Part shown: in pieces, positions 1 to 7,755 of the stretch
Layout of the letters: each line of letters begins with the position of its first letter
Numbering within the stretch: the stretch's first letter is position 1
From: Eggerthellaceae bacterium
Lineage (GTDB): Bacteria > Actinomycetota > Coriobacteriia > Coriobacteriales > Eggerthellaceae
DNA: 58,941 nucleotides
Assembly: GCA_017511465.1 (NCBI GenBank)
Contig: JAFWJU010000110.1
Coordinates: forward strand, 1 to 58,941
Direction of reading: 5' to 3'
The notes under the pieces: model-generated
Database searches by the model: none
Told to the model about the DNA's origin: nothing
What the model saw: only the letters and a program-made list of their open reading frames with translations
Position numbers and translations under genes: made by a program

Positions 1-386
1 ACGAGGCTCAGGCCGGCGACAACATCGGCTGCCTGCTCCGCGGCATCAAGCGCGAAGAGATCGAGCGCGGCCAGGTTCTGTGCAAGCCGGGTTCCGTGAC
101 CCCGCACACCGAGTTCGACGCTCAGATCTACATTCTGACGAAGGAAGAGGGCGGCCGCCACACCCCGTTCTTCGACGGCTATCGTCCGCAGTTCTACTTC
201 CGCACCACGGACGTCACGGGTGTTGCTCACCTGCCCGAGGGCACCGAGATGGTCATGCCTGGCGACAACGTGCTCATCCATGCTGAGCTCATCCACCCGA
301 TCGCCATGGAAGAGGGCCTGCGCCTGGCTATCCGCGAGGGTGGCCGCACGGTCGGTTCTGGCCGCGTGACGAAGATCTTCAAGTAA
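1..386 (+). CDS. tuf: Elongation factor Tu, C-terminal part (5' end cut by window)
   Basis: This is the 3' end of EF-Tu, the GTPase that carries aminoacyl-tRNA to the ribosome. About 127 residues are present, covering the end of beta-barrel domain 2 and all of domain 3. The diagnostic stretches [20 protein letters not shown] and [19 protein letters not shown] can be read, and the protein ends [10 protein letters not shown] followed by TAA. The GTPase domain lies outside the window. The gene heads a classic tuf, rpmG, tRNA-Trp, secE, nusG, rplK, rplA run. A strong hairpin follows the stop codon. Codon use is strongly biased, as expected for a highly expressed gene. Confidence 0.97.
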   Translation, partial: EAQAGDNIGCLLRGIKREEIERGQVLCKPGSVTPHTEFDAQIYILTKEEGGRHTPFFDGYRPQFYFRTTDVTGVAHLPEGTEMVMPGDNVLIHAELIHPIAMEEGLRLAIREGGRTVGSGRVTKIFK

Positions 387-412
387 GCTTCGTCTCATCA
401 GAGGCATCTGGA

Positions 413-442
413 AACGGAGCCCGCCCGCAAGCGGGCTCCGTT
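413..442 (+). terminator. Rho-independent-like terminator after tuf
   Basis: A perfect 12-bp stem (413-424 pairing with 431-442) with a 6-base loop lies 27 bases after the tuf stop codon. The run of T after the stem is short, so termination may be partial and some read-through into rpmG is possible. Confidence 0.75.
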
Positions 443-495
443 CATGAAATCATGTGACTTCGAGCGGTGAAAGCATAGAGGCAAGAGGAGTTTTA

Positions 496-645
496 ATGCG
501 AACGTTGGTCACCTTGGCGTGTACGGAATGCAAGCGCCGTAACTACACGACCAAGAAGAACAAGCAGAACAACCCCGACCGAATCGAGATGAAGAAATAT
601 TGCAAGTGGTGTGGTCATCACACCCTGCACCGCGAAACTCGATAA
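496..645 (+). CDS. rpmG: 50S ribosomal protein L33
   Basis: A 49-residue large-subunit protein. It is the zinc-ribbon form of L33, with CTEC near the N-terminus and CKWC near the C-terminus as the four metal ligands. The start at 496 is chosen because AAGAGGAG (483-490) sits just upstream and the protein then has the normal family length. A longer reading from 454 would add 14 unlikely residues. The gene lies between tuf and the tRNA-Trp gene, a common arrangement in Gram-positive bacteria. Confidence 0.95.
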   Translation: MRTLVTLACTECKRRNYTTKKNKQNNPDRIEMKKYCKWCGHHTLHRETR

Positions 646-667
646 CATAGGGGAGAGGCAAGCGTAT

Positions 668-743
668 AGGCCAGTAGTTCAATTGGTAGAGCGTCGGTCT
701 CCAAAACCGGAAGTTGAGGGTTCGAGTCCTTCCTGGCCTGCCA
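668..743 (+). tRNA. tRNA-Trp (anticodon CCA)
   Basis: The 7-bp acceptor stem AGGCCAG/CTGGCCT (668-674 with 733-739) is perfect, followed by discriminator G and an encoded CCA at 741-743. The anticodon loop CTCCAAA carries CCA. The T-arm has the usual GGTTCGAGTCC sequence. A tRNA-Trp gene between rpmG and secE is a well-known conserved arrangement. Confidence 0.96.
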
Positions 744-856
744 GCTTGTTTGATCCGAGCAGCTTGTGTTCAATTTGCTTTGTTTAGCAACTTGAAGTCA
801 GGCTGCTTGTTTGGCGTTATAAGCAGGTAAGTTTTTTCGTAGAAACTGAGGTCGAA

Positions 857-1267
857 ATGGCCCACAAGTCTAAGACACAGCGTGCCAAGGCATCGGCTGC
901 CAAGGCAAACAAGCGCGACCGCGAAGAGCGCGAGGCGCTTGCAGCCGAGACTGCCGAAGAGGCTGTCGAGGAAGTCGTCGAAGAGCCGAAGAAGAGCTTC
1001 TTCAAGAAGAAGGAAGACAAGCCCGAGGCCAAGCAGCAGTCCGCTGCCGCCAAGAAGGAAGAGAAGAAGCCGAAGAAAACGCGCTTCCAGTTCTTCAAGG
1101 ACGTCAAGGCCGAGATGAAGCGTGTCACCTGGCCCACCCGCAAGGACGTGATCCGTTGGAGCGGCGTCGTGGTGGGCGCTTTGGTGTTATTCGGCGTGTA
1201 TGTCGCCATTCTCGACAATGTCATCGTCACGCCCGCACTCGTGGCGCTTTCCGGGTTAGGTGCGTAA
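857..1267 (+). CDS. secE: Protein translocase subunit SecE
   Basis: SecE clamps SecY in the SecYEG translocation channel of the cytoplasmic membrane. The conserved part is at the C-terminal end: an amphipathic helix with FKDVKAEMKRVTWPTRKDV, then one membrane span (about residues 101-125). The protein is 136 residues, roughly twice the length of the minimal form. The extra N-terminal 75 residues are almost entirely Lys, Glu, Ala and Arg; they are probably cytoplasmic and their function is unknown. GAGG a few bases upstream supports the start. The stop is 3 bases before nusG, so the two are co-transcribed. Confidence 0.95.
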   Translation: MAHKSKTQRAKASAAKANKRDREEREALAAETAEEAVEEVVEEPKKSFFKKKEDKPEAKQQSAAAKKEEKKPKKTRFQFFKDVKAEMKRVTWPTRKDVIRWSGVVVGALVLFGVYVAILDNVIVTPALVALSGLGA

Positions 1268-1270
1268 GTC

Positions 1271-1807
1271 ATGGCGAAAAAGTGGTATGTACTGCATACG
1301 TACTCGGGTTACGAGAACAAGGTCAAGCAGAACCTGCTTCAGCGCATCGAGGCGCTCGGCCTCGAGAACAAGGTTTTCAAGATCGAGATTCCCACCGAGA
1401 CGGTCACCGAGATCAAGGAAGGCGGCAAGCGCGTCGAGTCCGAGAAGAAAGTGCTTCCCGGTTACGTGCTCGTCCGTATGGAGCTTGATCCCGAAAGCTG
1501 GACGGCCGTGCGCAACACGCCGGGCGTCACGGGCTTCGTCGGCAGCCAGGGTAATCCCGAGGCGCTGACGCGTGACGAATACAACAAGATCATGGGCGTC
1601 GGCAAGCCGCGTCCCGGCGTTCCGAAGAAGGCAACGACGAGCATCGAGGTTGGCCAGACGGTCAAAGTGGTTTCGGGGCCCTTCGTCGACTTCGACGGCA
1701 CGGTGGCCGAGGTCATGCCCGATGCCGGCAAGGTTCGCGTCCTGGTTTCGATCTTCGGACGCGAAACCCCCGTCGAATTGTCGTTCGACCAGGTGGCAAA
1801 GGTTTAA
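1271..1807 (+). CDS. nusG: Transcription termination/antitermination protein NusG
   Basis: NusG binds RNA polymerase and couples it to Rho or to the ribosome. The NGN domain occupies about residues 1-115, beginning KKWYVLHTYSGYENKVKQNL, with the characteristic PGYVLVRMELD stretch. The KOW domain follows at about 125-178 (VGQTVKVVSGPFVDFDGTV). At 178 residues the length is normal. The gene follows secE by 3 bases. Confidence 0.97.
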   Translation: MAKKWYVLHTYSGYENKVKQNLLQRIEALGLENKVFKIEIPTETVTEIKEGGKRVESEKKVLPGYVLVRMELDPESWTAVRNTPGVTGFVGSQGNPEALTRDEYNKIMGVGKPRPGVPKKATTSIEVGQTVKVVSGPFVDFDGTVAEVMPDAGKVRVLVSIFGRETPVELSFDQVAKV

Positions 1808-1903
1808 GGAGAAATCACGCGCGTGCGTGCCCGCGTGGACCGGGGCTTCTCACGGACGCTTGCGAGATAGATGAACTAAAGCAGAATCGAAAGGATTTGA
1901 GAT

Positions 1904-2401
1904 ATGCCTCCCGCAAAGAAAGTAGCTGGCTTCATTAAGCTGCAAATTCCGGCTGGTGCCGCAAACCCGGCTCCTCCGGTAGGTCCGGCACTTGGCGCCC
2001 AGGGCGTCAACATCATGCAGTTCTGCCAGGCGTTCAACGCCGCGACGCAGGAGCAGGCCGGCACGATCATCCCCGTCGAGATCACCGTTTACGAGGATAA
2101 GACCTTCACGTTCATCTGCAAGACGCCTCCGGCAGCCATCCTGATCAAGGAGAAGCTGGGCATCGAGAGCGGCTCCGGCATTCCGCAGCTGCGCTTCGTC
2201 GGCACGCTGACCGAAGATCAGCTCCGCGAGATCGCCGAGGTCAAGATGCCCGACCTGAACGCCAACACGATCGAGGCTGCGATGGAGATCATCGCCGGCA
2301 CCGCTCGCTCGATGGGCGTTCGCATCGAAGGCCGCGAGATGAAAAAGAAGTATGTGCCTTCGCGCAAGCTGGCCGAGCAGCTTAAGGCTTTGGGCCAATA
2401 G
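1904..2401 (+). CDS. rplK: 50S ribosomal protein L11
   Basis: L11 forms the GTPase-associated stalk base on 23S rRNA. The N-terminal signature [19 protein letters not shown] and the RNA-binding C-terminal domain, including [18 protein letters not shown], are both present. Most L11 proteins end shortly after the ARSMG motif at about 141-143 residues. This one is 165 residues and carries a basic C-terminal tail of about 22 residues ([19 protein letters not shown]). AAAGGA upstream supports the start. Confidence 0.95.
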   Translation: MPPAKKVAGFIKLQIPAGAANPAPPVGPALGAQGVNIMQFCQAFNAATQEQAGTIIPVEITVYEDKTFTFICKTPPAAILIKEKLGIESGSGIPQLRFVGTLTEDQLREIAEVKMPDLNANTIEAAMEIIAGTARSMGVRIEGREMKKKYVPSRKLAEQLKALGQ

Positions 2402-2588
2402 TTTTGCGTTTCTGAATTCTGCGGCAGCACATCTGGCTTTCAGAACCCGGTTTGCTTCGCACACGGCACGAAGGCCGCTTAGCTCAGCAAGCCGGAACCT
2501 TCAAGCCAGCTGCACTTGCCGCAAAACCCAGAATTCGCAAAACCGAGAAAGGTAATTAGCACAAACGTGCTGGTTATAGAAGATGGGA

Positions 2589-2606
2589 GAATGCCTGCGG
2601 GCATTC
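2589..2606 (+). promoter_or_regulatory. Hairpin in the rplA leader
   Basis: A perfect 7-bp stem GAATGCC/GGCATTC with a TGCG loop lies 26 bases before the rplA start, in the 231-base rplK-rplA gap. L1 autoregulates L11-L1 mRNA by binding a leader structure in many bacteria. Whether this hairpin plays that role here is inference; it does not obviously copy the 23S rRNA L1 site. Nothing else recognisable was seen in the gap. Confidence 0.35.
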
Positions 2607-2632
2607 GCTAACGACCACGAAGGAGAACAGAA

Positions 2633-3355
2633 ATGGCAAAGAAATCCAAGGCGCATAAGATTGCGGTCGAGAAGATCGGCGACGAGCTGTACGCTCCGTA
2701 CGAGGCGTTCGTCAAGCTGAAGGAAGTTGCTTCCTGCAAGTTCGACGAAACGGTCGAGGTTCACTTCCGCCTGGGCATCGACACCCGCAAGGCCGACCAG
2801 AACCTGCGTGGCACCGTGGCCCTGCCGAACGGCTCGGGCAAGACGGTCCGCGTTGCCGTGTTCGCCGAGGGCGACGCCGCCCGCGCCGCCGAGGAAGCTG
2901 GCGCTGATATCGTCGGTTCCGACGACCTCGTTGCTGACATCCAGGCTGGCAAGATCGACTTCGACGCCGCCGTCGCCACGCCCGACCAGATGGGCAAGGT
3001 TGGCCGTCTCGGCAAGATCCTGGGCCCCCGCGGCCTTATGCCGAACCCCAAGCTGGGCACCGTCACTCCCGACGTCGCCAAGGCCATCACCGAGCTGAAG
3101 GGCGGCCGTGTGGAATACCGCGCCGACCGTTACGGCATCGCTCATGTCATTCTTGGCAAGACCAGCTTCGAGCCCGAGAAGCTCGCCCAGAACTACGGCG
3201 TCGTGTACGACGAGATCGTTCGCATGAAGCCGTCCACGGCAAAGGGCAAGTACGTCAAGTCCATCACTGTCGCCTCCACGATGAGCCCGGGCATCAAGAT
3301 CGACCCGAGCGTCAACCGCGAGTACGACAAGCCGCAGGAGGTTTCGGCAGAATAA
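2633..3355 (+). CDS. rplA: 50S ribosomal protein L1
   Basis: L1 forms the mobile stalk next to the ribosomal E site and usually represses its own operon. The family signature [20 protein letters not shown] is intact near residues 122-141, followed by [11 protein letters not shown]. The length of 240 residues is close to the family norm. AAGGAGAA lies just upstream of the ATG. A strong terminator follows, closing the ribosomal gene run. Confidence 0.97.
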   Translation: MAKKSKAHKIAVEKIGDELYAPYEAFVKLKEVASCKFDETVEVHFRLGIDTRKADQNLRGTVALPNGSGKTVRVAVFAEGDAARAAEEAGADIVGSDDLVADIQAGKIDFDAAVATPDQMGKVGRLGKILGPRGLMPNPKLGTVTPDVAKAITELKGGRVEYRADRYGIAHVILGKTSFEPEKLAQNYGVVYDEIVRMKPSTAKGKYVKSITVASTMSPGIKIDPSVNREYDKPQEVSAE

Positions 3356-3375
3356 AGGCTGCAAGCGCGAACATC

Positions 3376-3404
3376 AAGGGAGGCCTTCGGGCCTCCCTTT
3401 TTTA
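3376..3404 (+). terminator. Rho-independent terminator after rplA
   Basis: A 10-bp perfect stem AAGGGAGGCC/GGCCTCCCTT with a TTCG tetraloop is followed by a T-rich run (TTTTTATTT). It lies 20 bases after the rplA stop codon. Confidence 0.92.
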
Positions 3405-3419
3405 TTTAAATGCGCCAAA

Positions 3420-3471
3420 GGACAGGCACCGCCACTCATTTTGCGCGAAAATGAGCAGTGGTACTCGTCCC
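3420..3471. repeat. REP-like palindrome between rplA and map
   Basis: A nested imperfect palindrome. The inner arms CTCATTTT (3435-3442) and AAAATGAG (3448-3455) enclose GCGCG. CCA/TGG and GGACAGGCACC (3420-3430) against GGTACTCGTCCC (3460-3471) extend it outward with small bulges. The AAAATGAGC..TGG motif also occurs inside the foldback element at 17659-17683. GGGACAGGCACC-type ends resemble REP sequences mobilised by RAYT (Y1_Tnp) transposases, but no such transposase lies in the window. Confidence 0.55.
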
Positions 3472-3491
3472 GTAACTCGTAAAGGATTGCC

Positions 3492-4268
3492 ATGGCTGTC
3501 ATAAAGAAAACGCCAGCGGAAATCGAGGCCATGAAGGAAGCCGGCAGGTTGTCGGCGGCCGTGCTGCGCGAAGTGGGTGCCCGTTGCGTGCCTGGTGTGA
3601 CGACGCTCGAATTGGACGAGTTCGCCGAGGACTACATTCGCAGCCATGGGGGCATTCCCACGTTCAAGGGCTATGGCGGATTTCCGGGAAGCATCTGCGC
3701 TTCGATAAACGAGCAGGTCGTGCATGGCATTCCGTCTTCCAAGGTGAAGCTGCAGTCTGGCGATATCATTTCGATAGACGTGGGTGCGACAGTCGACGGC
3801 TGGGCGGGGGATAACGCTTGGACATATGCTGTTGGAACGGTTTCCACCGAGCGCAAACGGTTGCTCGAGCAAACTGAGAAGAGCATGTGGGCGGGGATAT
3901 CGGCAGCGCGTGTGGGCAACCGCTTGGGCGATATCGGGCATGCCGTGCAGTCGGTGGCAAAGCAGGCGAATCTGGGGGTCGTGCGCGCCTACACCGGCCA
4001 TGGCATCGGCCGCGACATGCACGAAGACCCCAACGTTCCCAACTACGGCATGCGGCACACGGGCATGAAGCTCGAAACCGGCATGGTGCTCGCTATCGAG
4101 CCCATGCTGACGCTGGGCACGTACAAGGTTCGCGTGATGCCCGACGGATGGCTCGTCGTGACCAATGACGGCAAGCCCGCAGCGCATTTCGAAAAAACAG
4201 TGGCCATCACCGAAAGCGGCCCCGTATTGGTATCGGTCGAGCCCGATCACAAGCGCCCCGTAAATTAA
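3492..4268 (+). CDS. map: Methionine aminopeptidase, type I
   Basis: Removes the initiator methionine from nascent proteins. The five dimetal ligands are all visible: D96 (SIDVGAT), D107 (AGDNAW), H170 (YTGHGIG), E203 (AIEPM) and E234 (HFEKT). H78 (VVHGI) is also present. At 258 residues with no N-terminal zinc-finger extension, it is a type Ia enzyme. It follows a terminator and a palindrome, so it is probably transcribed from its own promoter, possibly together with xerD 70 bases downstream. Confidence 0.95.
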   Translation: MAVIKKTPAEIEAMKEAGRLSAAVLREVGARCVPGVTTLELDEFAEDYIRSHGGIPTFKGYGGFPGSICASINEQVVHGIPSSKVKLQSGDIISIDVGATVDGWAGDNAWTYAVGTVSTERKRLLEQTEKSMWAGISAARVGNRLGDIGHAVQSVAKQANLGVVRAYTGHGIGRDMHEDPNVPNYGMRHTGMKLETGMVLAIEPMLTLGTYKVRVMPDGWLVVTNDGKPAAHFEKTVAITESGPVLVSVEPDHKRPVN

Positions 4269-4337
4269 AGGCGCAATCGCCTTTCCGCGTTCCATGGCGC
4301 TGAGCGCGTACGTTGCACGGCGCGGTACAATGGGAGC

Positions 4338-5231
4338 ATGAGAATCGATCACGCCATCGACGAATTCCTGGCGCACTTGCGCGTCGAGCGGGGGAGTTCT
4401 CCGTTAACGGTCGAAGCCTACGGAGCCGACTTGGCTGATTACGCCCTGTTCCTCGAGGAAGCCGGCGTGACCCAGGTCGAGCGTGTCGACCGCGATGCCG
4501 TGGTGGCGTACGAAGCCGATTTGAGCGAGCGCGGGTATGCCGTCACGAGCATCGACCGCCACCTTTCGGCCGTGAAAAGCTTCCACAAGTTCTGCGTGCG
4601 CGAGGAATTCGCGAAAGCGAATCCGGCGGCCACCGTGCGCTTGCCTGCTCCTCCCGACAAGTTGCCCGACGTGCTCACCATCGAGCAAGTGAACGCGTTG
4701 CTCGACAGCCAAAGCGTCGACGATCCCACCGGTTTGCGTGACCGCGCGATCTTGGAAGTGCTGTATGGCTGCGGACTTCGCGTCAGCGAGTGTTCAGGCC
4801 TTGACCTGGGAAATTGCGCCCTGTCGGAAGGGTACTTGCGCGTCACGGGCAAGGGCGACAAGGACCGCATTTCTCCCATTGCAGGTTGCGCGCTCGATGC
4901 GCTTGTCGCGTATCTTGAAACGGGTCGTCCCGAACTTGCCAAGCCGACGAAGCCAACGGCAGCCGTGTTCCTCAACACGCGCGGCGGCCGCCTGACACGT
5001 CAAAGCATTCACAAGATCGTGGCACGTGCAGGTCTTTCCATTGGCGTGGAGAACCTGCATCCGCACACGTTGCGTCACTCGTTCGCTACGCACATGTTGG
5101 CGGGTGGTGCGGACTTGCGCGTCATCCAGGAAATCTTGGGGCATTCGGACATTTCGACCACGCAGGTGTACACGCACGTCAACCGCACGCACATTCGCGA
5201 GGAGTACCTAAGCGCTCATCCCCGTGCGTAG
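4338..5231 (+). CDS. xerD: Tyrosine recombinase XerD/XerC family
   Basis: A site-specific recombinase of the kind that resolves chromosome dimers at dif. The N-terminal SAM-like DNA-binding domain spans about residues 1-95. The catalytic domain follows with R148 (GLRVSE), K172 (GKGDKDR), H243 and R246 (HPHTLRHSF), H269 (LGHSD) and nucleophile Y278 (QVYTH), all intact. At 297 residues it matches housekeeping Xer proteins and lacks phage-integrase extensions. No att site or prophage gene lies nearby. XerC versus XerD cannot be settled from sequence alone. Confidence 0.9.
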   Translation: MRIDHAIDEFLAHLRVERGSSPLTVEAYGADLADYALFLEEAGVTQVERVDRDAVVAYEADLSERGYAVTSIDRHLSAVKSFHKFCVREEFAKANPAATVRLPAPPDKLPDVLTIEQVNALLDSQSVDDPTGLRDRAILEVLYGCGLRVSECSGLDLGNCALSEGYLRVTGKGDKDRISPIAGCALDALVAYLETGRPELAKPTKPTAAVFLNTRGGRLTRQSIHKIVARAGLSIGVENLHPHTLRHSFATHMLAGGADLRVIQEILGHSDISTTQVYTHVNRTHIREEYLSAHPRA

Positions 5232-5272
5232 GGGGTGAGTTTGGGAGCTTGCCCATTACTCATTCCAACGTG

Positions 5273-5300
5273 TTTCCACGGCAAGAATGTTGCCTATAAT
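5273..5300 (+). promoter_or_regulatory. Promoter with internal operator for the small XRE gene
   Basis: TTTCCA (5273-5278), a 16-base spacer and a perfect TATAAT (5295-5300) lie 43 bases before the regulator gene. The spacer contains the inverted repeat GGCAA-GAATG-TTGCC (5280-5294). A dyad placed between the -35 and -10 boxes is typical of an autorepressor site, so self-regulation by the following HTH protein is a reasonable inference. Confidence 0.55.
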
Positions 5301-5343
5301 GAACAGGCGGAAGCGATAGTTCGCGTCGAATGGAGCATGCGCC

Positions 5344-5613
5344 ATGATCATCATCAACCTGGATAAGCTGCTCACCGAACGCAAGATGCAATCATTCGAG
5401 CTTGCCAAGCAGCTCGATTGCACCGTGCAGACAATCTCTCGCATGAAAACTGGGAAGACCAAGGCGTTTCGCCTCGAGATGCTCGACGACATTTGCAAGC
5501 TGTTCGAATGCCAGCCGGGCGATGTGCTCGAGCACGTTTCAGAAGAAGAGGCAATCAAGCGTTTCGGCGTTGATTTCGTACGAGAATACAAGGAGTACCA
5601 CGGTTTCGCATAG
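5344..5613 (+). CDS. Small XRE/Cro-type helix-turn-helix regulator
   Basis: An 89-residue DNA-binding protein of the short Cro/C1 type (HTH_26-like). The helix-turn-helix covers about residues 6-60 (LTERKMQSFELAKQLDCTVQ, then ISRMKTG and LDDICKLFECQPGDVLE). A short acidic and aromatic tail follows. No partner toxin or metabolic gene is adjacent. It sits between xerD and the dcw operon with its own promoter and two terminators, so it is an independent unit. Its target is unknown; the dyad in its own promoter suggests autoregulation. Confidence 0.85.
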   Translation: MIIINLDKLLTERKMQSFELAKQLDCTVQTISRMKTGKTKAFRLEMLDDICKLFECQPGDVLEHVSEEEAIKRFGVDFVREYKEYHGFA

Positions 5614-5618
5614 CTGAA

Positions 5619-5640
5619 AAACGCCTCCTGAAAGGCGTTT
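5619..5640 (+). terminator. First hairpin after the XRE gene
   Basis: An 8-bp perfect stem AAACGCCT/AGGCGTTT with a 6-base loop lies 6 bases after the stop codon. The T run is short, so it is probably a weak terminator. Confidence 0.6.
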
Positions 5641-5667
5641 CCATAGCCAATATTGTGCAGGCGATTC

Positions 5668-5699
5668 AAGCGTCCACAGCATTTTGTGGACGCTTTTTC
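5668..5699 (+). terminator. Strong rho-independent terminator upstream of the dcw promoter
   Basis: An 11-bp perfect stem AAGCGTCCACA/TGTGGACGCTT with a 6-base loop is followed by further T residues. It insulates the dcw operon from upstream transcription. Confidence 0.9.
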
Positions 5700-5745
5700 T
5701 TGCCCGTGAAAAAAGGCTGAAAATGTGGCAAAACAGCCCGTAAAA

Positions 5746-5787
5746 GTGCAGAAAAGTGTTGCCTAGTGTCGCGTTGTGGGATAAAAT
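5746..5787 (+). promoter_or_regulatory. dcw operon promoter overlapped by MraZ-box repeats
   Basis: TTGCCT (5759-5764), a 17-base spacer and TAAAAT (5782-5787) form a good vegetative promoter 46 bases before mraZ. GTG triplets recur at exactly 10-bp spacing (5746, 5756, 5766, 5776); the first two are in AAAAGTG and the others are more degenerate. A further GTG at 5725 is off-register. MraZ is known to bind tandem GTG-containing repeats at 10-bp spacing in its own promoter. The boxes overlap the -35 and spacer, consistent with autorepression. Confidence 0.75.
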
Positions 5788-5833
5788 GTAACGCGTTCGA
5801 CAAGTTTCATTCGGAATCTGGCCAAGGGGAGTC

Positions 5834-6283
5834 ATGGAAGAAGCGCGCAACACCGTTGATCTCAACGGATCGTATCGCTTCAAGATCGACGCGAAGGGTC
5901 GCGTGTCTCTGCCTGCCAAGTTCCGCAAGGTCTTGTCGGAAGACCTCGTCGTTGCCTGCGCTCTCACCGGCGATTACCTGATGGTGTTCGACGGTCAGGG
6001 CAGCTTCAACACATGGGTGGACGGCATATTCGTCGACAAGTTCGGCGGGTACAACTCCACGAACCGCGAGCAGATGATGCTGCGCAGCATGCTGAAGGGC
6101 AACGCGTTCGACGTGCAGCCCGACACCGCTGGTCGCATCCTGCTTCCCGCCGAGCTGCGCGAGAAGGCTGGCATCGACAAAGAAGTGGTCATTGTGGGCA
6201 ACACGGGCTTCTTCGAGGTCTGGAGCGAGAAGCGCCGCACCGAGCTGGTTGAAGAGATCGACGTCTCCAGCCTGCTCAGCTAA
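5834..6283 (+). CDS. mraZ: Transcriptional regulator MraZ
   Basis: MraZ is an AbrB-like, ring-forming DNA-binding protein that controls the dcw operon from its first position. Two SpoVT/AbrB-like repeats are seen: near residues 12-50 (SYRFKIDAKGRVSLPAKFRK) and near 90-120 (FDVQPDTAGRILLPAELREK). The length of 149 residues is normal. AGGGGAG lies 7 bases before the start. The stop codon directly abuts the rsmH ATG. Confidence 0.95.
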   Translation: MEEARNTVDLNGSYRFKIDAKGRVSLPAKFRKVLSEDLVVACALTGDYLMVFDGQGSFNTWVDGIFVDKFGGYNSTNREQMMLRSMLKGNAFDVQPDTAGRILLPAELREKAGIDKEVVIVGNTGFFEVWSEKRRTELVEEIDVSSLLS

Positions 6284-7252
6284 ATGGGCGCTACCTTGAC
6301 AAACGAATATCGGCATATCCCGGTCCTGCTTGCCGAGTGCCTCGAGCAACTGAAACTACAACCGCAGCACACGTTCGTGGACGCAACGCTCGGCGGCGCG
6401 GGACATTCCCTCGAAGTTGCCACGCAACTAGGGCCTGAGGGCCTGCTCATTGGAATCGACCAGGACGAGTCGGCTTTAGCCGCTGCGTCACAACGCCTAA
6501 ACAATCTACCTGATGAGCAACGCCCCAACCTCAAACTAGTTCGTGGCAACTTCGGGGATATGGATGAGCTGCTCGTGCAATGCGAAATCCCCGGAGTCGA
6601 TGCGTTCCTCTTCGATTTGGGAGTTTCGTCGCCGCAGCTCGACACGCAGGCTCGTGGCTTCTCCTTCAAGGAGAACGGCCCCCTTGATATGCGGATGGAT
6701 CCGGGTAAACAAACCCTAACCGCAGCAGAGGTCATCAACACCTATAACGCAGCAGACCTCACTCGGATCATCCGTATGTACTCTGACGAGAAGTGGGCCA
6801 GCCGCATAGCCGAATTCATCGTGAAGCGCCGTGAACAGGCGCCGATCGAAACGAGTGCCGAGCTTGTCGACGTCATCAAAGCAGCTATCCCCGCTAGCGC
6901 CCGACGTGCTGGCGGGCATCCTGCGAAGCGGACATTCCAAGCCATCCGGATAGAAGTCAACTCGGAGCTTACCGTGCTGAGAGCAGGTCTCGACGCGGCG
7001 GTTCGCTGGCTCAATCCCGGTGGCAGGCTCGTGGTCATCTCGTACCACTCGTTGGAAGACCGCATAGTGAAGGAAGTGATGGCGGCGGGTGCGAACCGTT
7101 GCACCTGTCCGCCCGACTTCCCTGTATGCGCATGTGGGAAACAGCCGATACTCGAAGTCGTCACGCGTAGGCCCATAACGCCCACGCCTGACGAAATTGA
7201 ACGAAATCCGCGTGCACGCAGCGCCAAGCTGCGAGTGGCACGCAAGTTGTAA
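6284..7252 (+). CDS. rsmH: 16S rRNA (cytosine1402-N4)-methyltransferase
   Basis: RsmH (MraW) methylates C1402 of 16S rRNA using S-adenosylmethionine. The SAM-binding motif VDATLGGAGHSLEVA is at about residues 32-46. LFDLGVSSPQLD, NGPLDMRMDPG and the C-terminal ISYHSLEDRIVK are also present. The length is 322 residues. The ATG follows the mraZ stop with no gap. Codon choice differs from its neighbours, with more CTA, CAA and AAA codons, though nothing suggests loss of function. Confidence 0.96.
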   Translation: MGATLTNEYRHIPVLLAECLEQLKLQPQHTFVDATLGGAGHSLEVATQLGPEGLLIGIDQDESALAAASQRLNNLPDEQRPNLKLVRGNFGDMDELLVQCEIPGVDAFLFDLGVSSPQLDTQARGFSFKENGPLDMRMDPGKQTLTAAEVINTYNAADLTRIIRMYSDEKWASRIAEFIVKRREQAPIETSAELVDVIKAAIPASARRAGGHPAKRTFQAIRIEVNSELTVLRAGLDAAVRWLNPGGRLVVISYHSLEDRIVKEVMAAGANRCTCPPDFPVCACGKQPILEVVTRRPITPTPDEIERNPRARSAKLRVARKL

Positions 7253-7281
7253 CGACGACGCAAAGAAAGGCGGTGGGTGCG

Positions 7282-7752
7282 ATGGCGAACGCCGAATACG
7301 CATTCCGGTACAACGCATATCCCGATTACGCACCCGAGCGCACGCGTCGGTCCGACGTTCGCGCGGTGCGCACAGGCACTCGCCGCGAGGCCGATTCCAA
7401 CGCCGCCATTCTTGTCACCGCTGCCAAGTTGGCTGCCGTCGTGTTCGTGTTCATCGCCGCGCTTTGCTTCGCGCGTATCGCGCTGACGAACGCGGCTGTC
7501 ACGACCATGATCGAAAGCGACGTCATTTCGGCTCAGATCACCGAGGCCCGTTCTTCGGGCGTCAGCCTCGAGATGGAGCAAAGCGTCCTTTCCAGCACCT
7601 CGGCCCTTAACTCTGCAGTCAAGCGCCTCGGCATGGGAGCGCCTGGCTACGTTGGCTCTATCACGCTCGAACCCGACGTTGTTGCGCTCGACGCCAACGG
7701 CGGGCTGCTGTTCTCCGACTCCGTCAAGAACGTCGTCGGCACGCAGGTGTAA
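7282..7752 (+). CDS. ftsL: FtsL-like cell division protein
   Basis: Position between rsmH and the class B penicillin-binding protein, together with topology, identifies this as the FtsL equivalent. It has a basic cytoplasmic N-terminus of about 45 residues, one membrane span (AAKLAAVVFVFIAALCFARI) and an extracytoplasmic helical segment that may form a coiled coil. FtsL works with FtsB and FtsQ to activate septal wall synthesis. Sequence similarity across FtsL proteins is very low, so context is the main evidence. The ATG at 7282 has AAAGG upstream; an in-frame GTG at 7273 is possible but its Shine-Dalgarno spacing would be too short. Confidence 0.75.
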   Translation: MANAEYAFRYNAYPDYAPERTRRSDVRAVRTGTRREADSNAAILVTAAKLAAVVFVFIAALCFARIALTNAAVTTMIESDVISAQITEARSSGVSLEMEQSVLSSTSALNSAVKRLGMGAPGYVGSITLEPDVVALDANGGLLFSDSVKNVVGTQV

Positions 7753-7755
7753 CGC

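Noticed and set aside
4338..5231. Phage or island integrase
   Set aside because: The size and motifs are those of housekeeping Xer proteins. No phage genes, att repeats or tRNA target are adjacent.
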